9,276 nucleotides of DNA. It comes from Planctomycetaceae bacterium (GTDB lineage Bacteria > Planctomycetota > Planctomycetia > Pirellulales > Pirellulaceae). The notes beneath the pieces were generated by a model. That model saw only the letters and a list, made by a program, of their open reading frames with translations, did not search any database and was not told where the DNA came from. Below, in pieces: positions 6,564 through 9,276 of the stretch (position 1 is the stretch's first letter; each line of letters starts with the position of its first letter). The position numbers were made by a program, and so were the translations under genes. The stretch spans positions 29,173 to 38,448 of the forward strand of contig PADE01000047.1 of assembly GCA_002702965.1 (NCBI GenBank), read 5' to 3'.

Positions 6564-6625
6564 TTGGCATCTTGCCAGCGGGGCCGGTGAAGATGCAGAA
6601 TGGGATCTCTTGGGTCTGCATCTTC
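6564..6625 (+). promoter_or_regulatory. argG leader with two hairpins
   Basis: Two hairpins lie in the 133-base gap before argG. The first is TGGCA-TCT-TGCCA (6565-6577). The second is much stronger: GAAGATGCAGA (6589-6599) pairs perfectly with TCTGCATCTTC (6615-6625), 11 bp over a 15-base loop, and ends five bases before the argG ribosome binding site. No T-run follows, so it is not an ordinary terminator. The TTCC at its right edge (6623-6626) could instead pair with GGAA of the ribosome binding site (6633-6636), which would be mutually exclusive with the big stem. A role in argG control is inferred, not shown. Confidence 0.5.
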
Positions 6626-6630
6626 CCTGT

Positions 6631-6636
6631 GAGGAA
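6631..6636 (+). promoter_or_regulatory. argG ribosome binding site
   Basis: GAGGAA ends 5 bases before the argG ATG, with the GAGG core 7 bases away. It is the best-formed ribosome binding site in the window. Confidence 0.75.
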
Positions 6637-6641
6637 TCGCG

Positions 6642-7856
6642 ATGCCTCGCTGTGTATTGGCTTATTCGGGCGGTCTCGATACGTCGGTGATTCTGGGCTG
6701 GCTCGTCGACCAGGGGTTCGAGCCGCACGCCGTCTATGTGGACCTTGGACAACCGTGTGAAGACCGCGATGCGATCCTCCAGAAAGCTCGCGACACGGGT
6801 GCCGCCACCGCGCGACTTGTGGATGCCCAGGCGCGATTGTGCCGCGATTTCGCGTTTCCCGTGCTCCAGTGGCAGGCGCGCTATGAGGGTGTGTATCTGT
6901 TGGGCACCTCGATCGCGCGGCCGTTGATTTCGGAGGTTTGCCTCGAGGTGGCGCGCGAAGTGGGCGCGCGGGGATACGCCCATGGAGCGACCGGAAAGGG
7001 AAACGACCAGTGTCGATTTCAACTCGCGGCGGAAGCTTTGGATCCCACGGTCGAGGTCATCGCGCCCTGGCGGGACGAAACGTTTCGCCAGCAGTTTCCC
7101 GGACGTTCGGAGATGATCGAGTACTGTCAGCGGAAGGGGATTGCTGTTAAAGCGACCGTCGCCCAGCCGTACAGTAGCGATGAAAATTGCCTGCACATCA
7201 GCTACGAGGCTGGGCAGCTCGAGGACCTGAGTATCAACGGAGTCGAGCTGGTTGAATTCGGCATGACGGATTCCCCACAGGATGCGCCGGATTGCATCGA
7301 GACCGTGACGATTGGATTCGAATCGGGAATCCCGCAGACGATCAACGGTCAGCCGCAGGCACCCGATGCGCTGGTTCGCGAGTTGAACACGATTGGTGGC
7401 CGCAACGGGATTGGTCGCATCGACATGGTGGAAAATCGGTTTGTCGGAATGAAGAGTCGCGGGGTCTATGAAGCGCCCGGCATGACCATCTTGTACGAAG
7501 CGCATCGCCTTCTGGAGCAACTTACCCTGGACCGGGATCTGGCCCACATGCGCGACGCACTGGCGCCACAGGTCGCGGAATTGGTGTACTACGGATTTTG
7601 GTTCTCGGCCAAGTTCGACGCGCTTCTCGCCTTCATCCGCGAGGCCCAAAAACACGTCACAGGCGAGGTGACCCTGAATCTCTACAAGGGCAATATGATG
7701 GTTGTCCGTCGCAGCAGTCCGAACAGCCTTTACGATGAAGGGGTCGCCACGATGGAGGGCGGGGGGTCCTACAATCAGACCGACGCTGAGGGTTTCCTCA
7801 GAATCCAAGGCTTGCCGGGACGTGTCCAGGGAAGAGTGGTACCCCGCGGTTCTTGA
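6642..7856 (+). CDS. argG: Argininosuccinate synthase
   Basis: Joins citrulline and aspartate with ATP to give argininosuccinate, the penultimate step of arginine synthesis, in the cytosol. Length 404 residues is normal for the family. Visible motifs: the ATP pyrophosphatase loop YSGGLDTSV (8-16), YEGVYLLGTSIARPLI (81-96), GATGKGNDQCRF (115-126; most relatives have Val or Ile where this has Cys), APWR (141-144), the SSDENCLHISYEAGQLED segment (178-195), and the C-terminal SLYDEGVATMEGGGSYNQTD and GFLRIQGLPGRV stretches. The ATG is supported by a GAGGAA site and by the family N-terminus. It follows the lactonase gene by 133 bases with a structured leader, so it may have its own control. No argH, argF or argR is nearby. 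It converges on rpsA, 118 bases away. Confidence 0.97.
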   Translation: MPRCVLAYSGGLDTSVILGWLVDQGFEPHAVYVDLGQPCEDRDAILQKARDTGAATARLVDAQARLCRDFAFPVLQWQARYEGVYLLGTSIARPLISEVCLEVAREVGARGYAHGATGKGNDQCRFQLAAEALDPTVEVIAPWRDETFRQQFPGRSEMIEYCQRKGIAVKATVAQPYSSDENCLHISYEAGQLEDLSINGVELVEFGMTDSPQDAPDCIETVTIGFESGIPQTINGQPQAPDALVRELNTIGGRNGIGRIDMVENRFVGMKSRGVYEAPGMTILYEAHRLLEQLTLDRDLAHMRDALAPQVAELVYYGFWFSAKFDALLAFIREAQKHVTGEVTLNLYKGNMMVVRRSSPNSLYDEGVATMEGGGSYNQTDAEGFLRIQGLPGRVQGRVVPRGS

Positions 7857-7974
7857 GGGCCGCTGGTGTTGAAAACCAAGTGCGAAGCGCGCCAGTTGGA
7901 GCGCCGCATTCCTGCGCGGGGACTTCCCGCCGATGGGGAACGAGAGACGGTGTGACCGAAAAACGTGTTCTCGC
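7857..7974. other. convergent argG-rpsA spacer with hairpins
   Basis: 118 bases between two converging stops. It holds GCGGG-GACTT-CCCGC (7916-7930). Beside the rpsA stop is a larger imperfect stem in which CGAGA (7941-7945) pairs with TCTCG (7969-7973) and ACG (7947-7949) with CGT (7964-7966). Neither is followed by a good T-run in either direction, so any bidirectional terminator would be non-classical. No gene is supported here. Confidence 0.35.
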
Positions 7975-9276
7975 TTACCACTTCAAGCCGAACTGCTCGC
8001 CACCCGTGGGCCGATTGGTCCCGCCTTTCAGCGGACCCGTATGTTTGGGCACCACCGAGTCGCGCAGTGGATCGACCTTCGCTTGTTCGGGTTCCGGTTC
8101 GGGCGCTTCCGGCTCAGGGAGCGACGCTTTCAGCGACAGCCCAATGCGCTGATTCTCACGGTCCAGCGAAAGAACTTTGACTTCGACTTGCTGTCCCTCT
8201 TGCACGACGCTGGCGACGCTGGCGACACGCTGGTGGGCCAGTTCTGAGATATGGATCAAACCCTCGATGCCGGGAGCCAGACGGACAAAGGCACCGAACG
8301 CGGCGGTACGAGAAACCGTGCCGGTGACCATCGAATTCACCACCGCGTGTTGTTCCACATCGTCCCAGGGATTCTGCAGTAATTCCCGGTAGGCCAGCCC
8401 AATTTTGCCCGACTGCGGGTCAATTTTCTCGATGCGAACTTGAACTTTTTGTCCCTCGGTCAAGACATCGCTGGGGTGGTTCACACGATCCCAGCTCAAC
8501 TGGCTGACATGGATCAGCCCGTCGATCCCTCCGAGGTCGACAAACGCACCAAAGTTCCGCAGACTGCGGACGATTCCCTCACGCTCCTGACCGACTTCGA
8601 GTTCCGTCAACAGCTGCTGGCGAGCGGCTTCCCGCTCGCGTTCCAAGAAGGCGCGGTGACTGAGTACCAGTTTCTTCCGGCGAGGGTTGGATTCGTTTAC
8701 TACGCAGGTAAGTTTTTGTCCGATATAGTCGTTGAAGTTTTCCACGCGCACGGTGCTGATCTGACTAGCTGGAATAAAGCCGCGAATGGTATTCACCATG
8801 CATTCCAGTCCCCCCGTATTCGATCCCGTTATTTTGGTTTCGATGAGCATTCCTTCGTCGATGCTGGCCCAGTCGGCCACATCGATCGCGGCCCCCGGAA
8901 TGCGCAATTCGTAGAGACCGTCATCGACATTGTAAGCCGTGACGATCACTTCCATCGGGGTCCCGTTGGTGGGGGGTTTCTTGAATTGTCGAACCGAAGC
9001 GACGCCTTCGTTGGGTCCACCGAGACTGAAGAACACATTGTCACCGTGGGTCTTGACCACGGTAGCCCGACGCCGTGAGTCGAGCTCCAAAATCGCGCTC
9101 GCCGCTGGCGACGCTTCGCCCTCCATCAAATCGCTGAGCGGAAGCTCCCCTAAGGCCGCTTCAAGTTCTTGTTCGAGTTCCGCACCCAGAGGGTCTCTGA
9201 CCGAGGGCTTGGGTACTGTTTCGGGAGGCCTGATCGTCTGGGAATCGTCGACGGTCTCGCTTTTCGTCCGCGCTTT
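7975..9276 (-). CDS. rpsA: Ribosomal protein S1 (partial, start beyond right edge)
   Basis: The frame stays open to the window edge, giving 433 residues without the start. S1 sits on the 30S subunit and helps bind and unfold mRNA. Four S1 (OB-fold) domains are visible, at fragment residues about 70-129, 142-207, 228-297 and 313-383. The third has the textbook NFGAFVDLGGIDGLIHVSQL pattern and the fourth FGAFVRLAPGIEGLIHISEL; the first is degenerate. They match E. coli domains 1-4; E. coli has six. The visible N-terminal part is Glu/Lys/Pro-rich and ends in a helix-like segment (ELEQELEAALGELPLSDLM, 33-51). The C-terminal tail (after 383) is Pro/Glu-rich with a PEPEAPEPEPE repeat. The TTG and ATG near 9124-9129 lie inside this open frame and are probably not the real start. 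A shorter S1-like RNA-binding protein is the alternative. Confidence 0.92.
   Translation of the reverse strand, partial: KARTKSETVDDSQTIRPPETVPKPSVRDPLGAELEQELEAALGELPLSDLMEGEASPAASAILELDSRRRATVVKTHGDNVFFSLGGPNEGVASVRQFKKPPTNGTPMEVIVTAYNVDDGLYELRIPGAAIDVADWASIDEGMLIETKITGSNTGGLECMVNTIRGFIPASQISTVRVENFNDYIGQKLTCVVNESNPRRKKLVLSHRAFLEREREAARQQLLTELEVGQEREGIVRSLRNFGAFVDLGGIDGLIHVSQLSWDRVNHPSDVLTEGQKVQVRIEKIDPQSGKIGLAYRELLQNPWDDVEQHAVVNSMVTGTVSRTAAFGAFVRLAPGIEGLIHISELAHQRVASVASVVQEGQQVEVKVLSLDRENQRIGLSLKASLPEPEAPEPEPEQAKVDPLRDSVVPKHTGPLKGGTNRPTGGEQFGLKW

Noticed and set aside
6589..6625. The argG leader hairpin as a rho-independent terminator of the lactonase gene.
   Set aside because: No T-run follows it on either strand, and it adjoins the argG ribosome binding site.
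6096..7808. A 570-residue open frame on the minus strand, opposite the lactonase gene and argG.
   Set aside because: It is antisense to two genes with clear family motifs, spans their spacer, is rich in His/Arg/Ser and shows no recognisable domain. This is a codon-bias shadow.
8206..8223. Tandem 9-base repeat GACGCTGGC twice.
   Set aside because: It encodes the VASVAS stretch of the fourth S1 domain, whose length matches the third domain, so it is not an insertion of note.
8349..8357. TGTTCCACA, and TTTTCCACG near 8740, as DnaA-box-like sites.
   Set aside because: Single imperfect matches inside rpsA, not clustered and far from dnaA.
8440..9078. A 212-residue plus-strand frame opposite rpsA.
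   Set aside because: It lies wholly inside the S1 coding region in the opposite direction and has no family features.

Overview
This window looks like chromosomal housekeeping DNA from a moderately GC-rich bacterium. The protein styles fit Planctomycetota of the Pirellula/Rhodopirellula kind: a DnaA lacking the N-terminal domain, a DUF721/DciA-type gene after dnaN, and an S1 protein with long acidic tails. That placement rests on remembered family features, not on a database search. I see no mobile element, CRISPR array, tRNA or rRNA.

Left block (22-5029, all minus strand, so read right to left): a single-pass membrane protein of unknown function with a TPR-like segment, a NifS/IscS-type cysteine desulfurase, a short DnaA, the DNA polymerase sliding clamp DnaN, and a DUF721/DciA-like protein. 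The dnaN stop and the DUF721 start share a base (TAATG), so those two are very likely co-translated. dnaA and dnaN are separated by 313 bases that are AT-richer than the genes, but I found no canonical DnaA boxes there. dnaA, dnaN and the DUF721 gene form a replication-initiation cluster. Its DnaA is unusual: it starts almost at the AAA+ domain and lacks the arginine finger, the second Walker B acid and the usual sensor 1 residue, while Walker A and the DNA-binding signature are intact.

Middle block: a 312-base divergent spacer (5030-5341) contains a cluster of CGGTTT half-sites, a possible sigma70-like promoter and a GC-rich leader hairpin followed by a short T-rich stretch. To its right are two plus-strand genes: an exported beta-propeller lactonase-family protein and argG (argininosuccinate synthase). 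The argG leader has an 11-bp perfect hairpin that ends five bases before the ribosome binding site.

Right block: argG converges on a gene for ribosomal protein S1 (minus strand), which runs off the right edge without its start. Four S1 domains are visible. Nothing here makes a convincing case for a wholly new system. The points most worth checking are the degenerate DnaA and the argG and lactonase leader structures.
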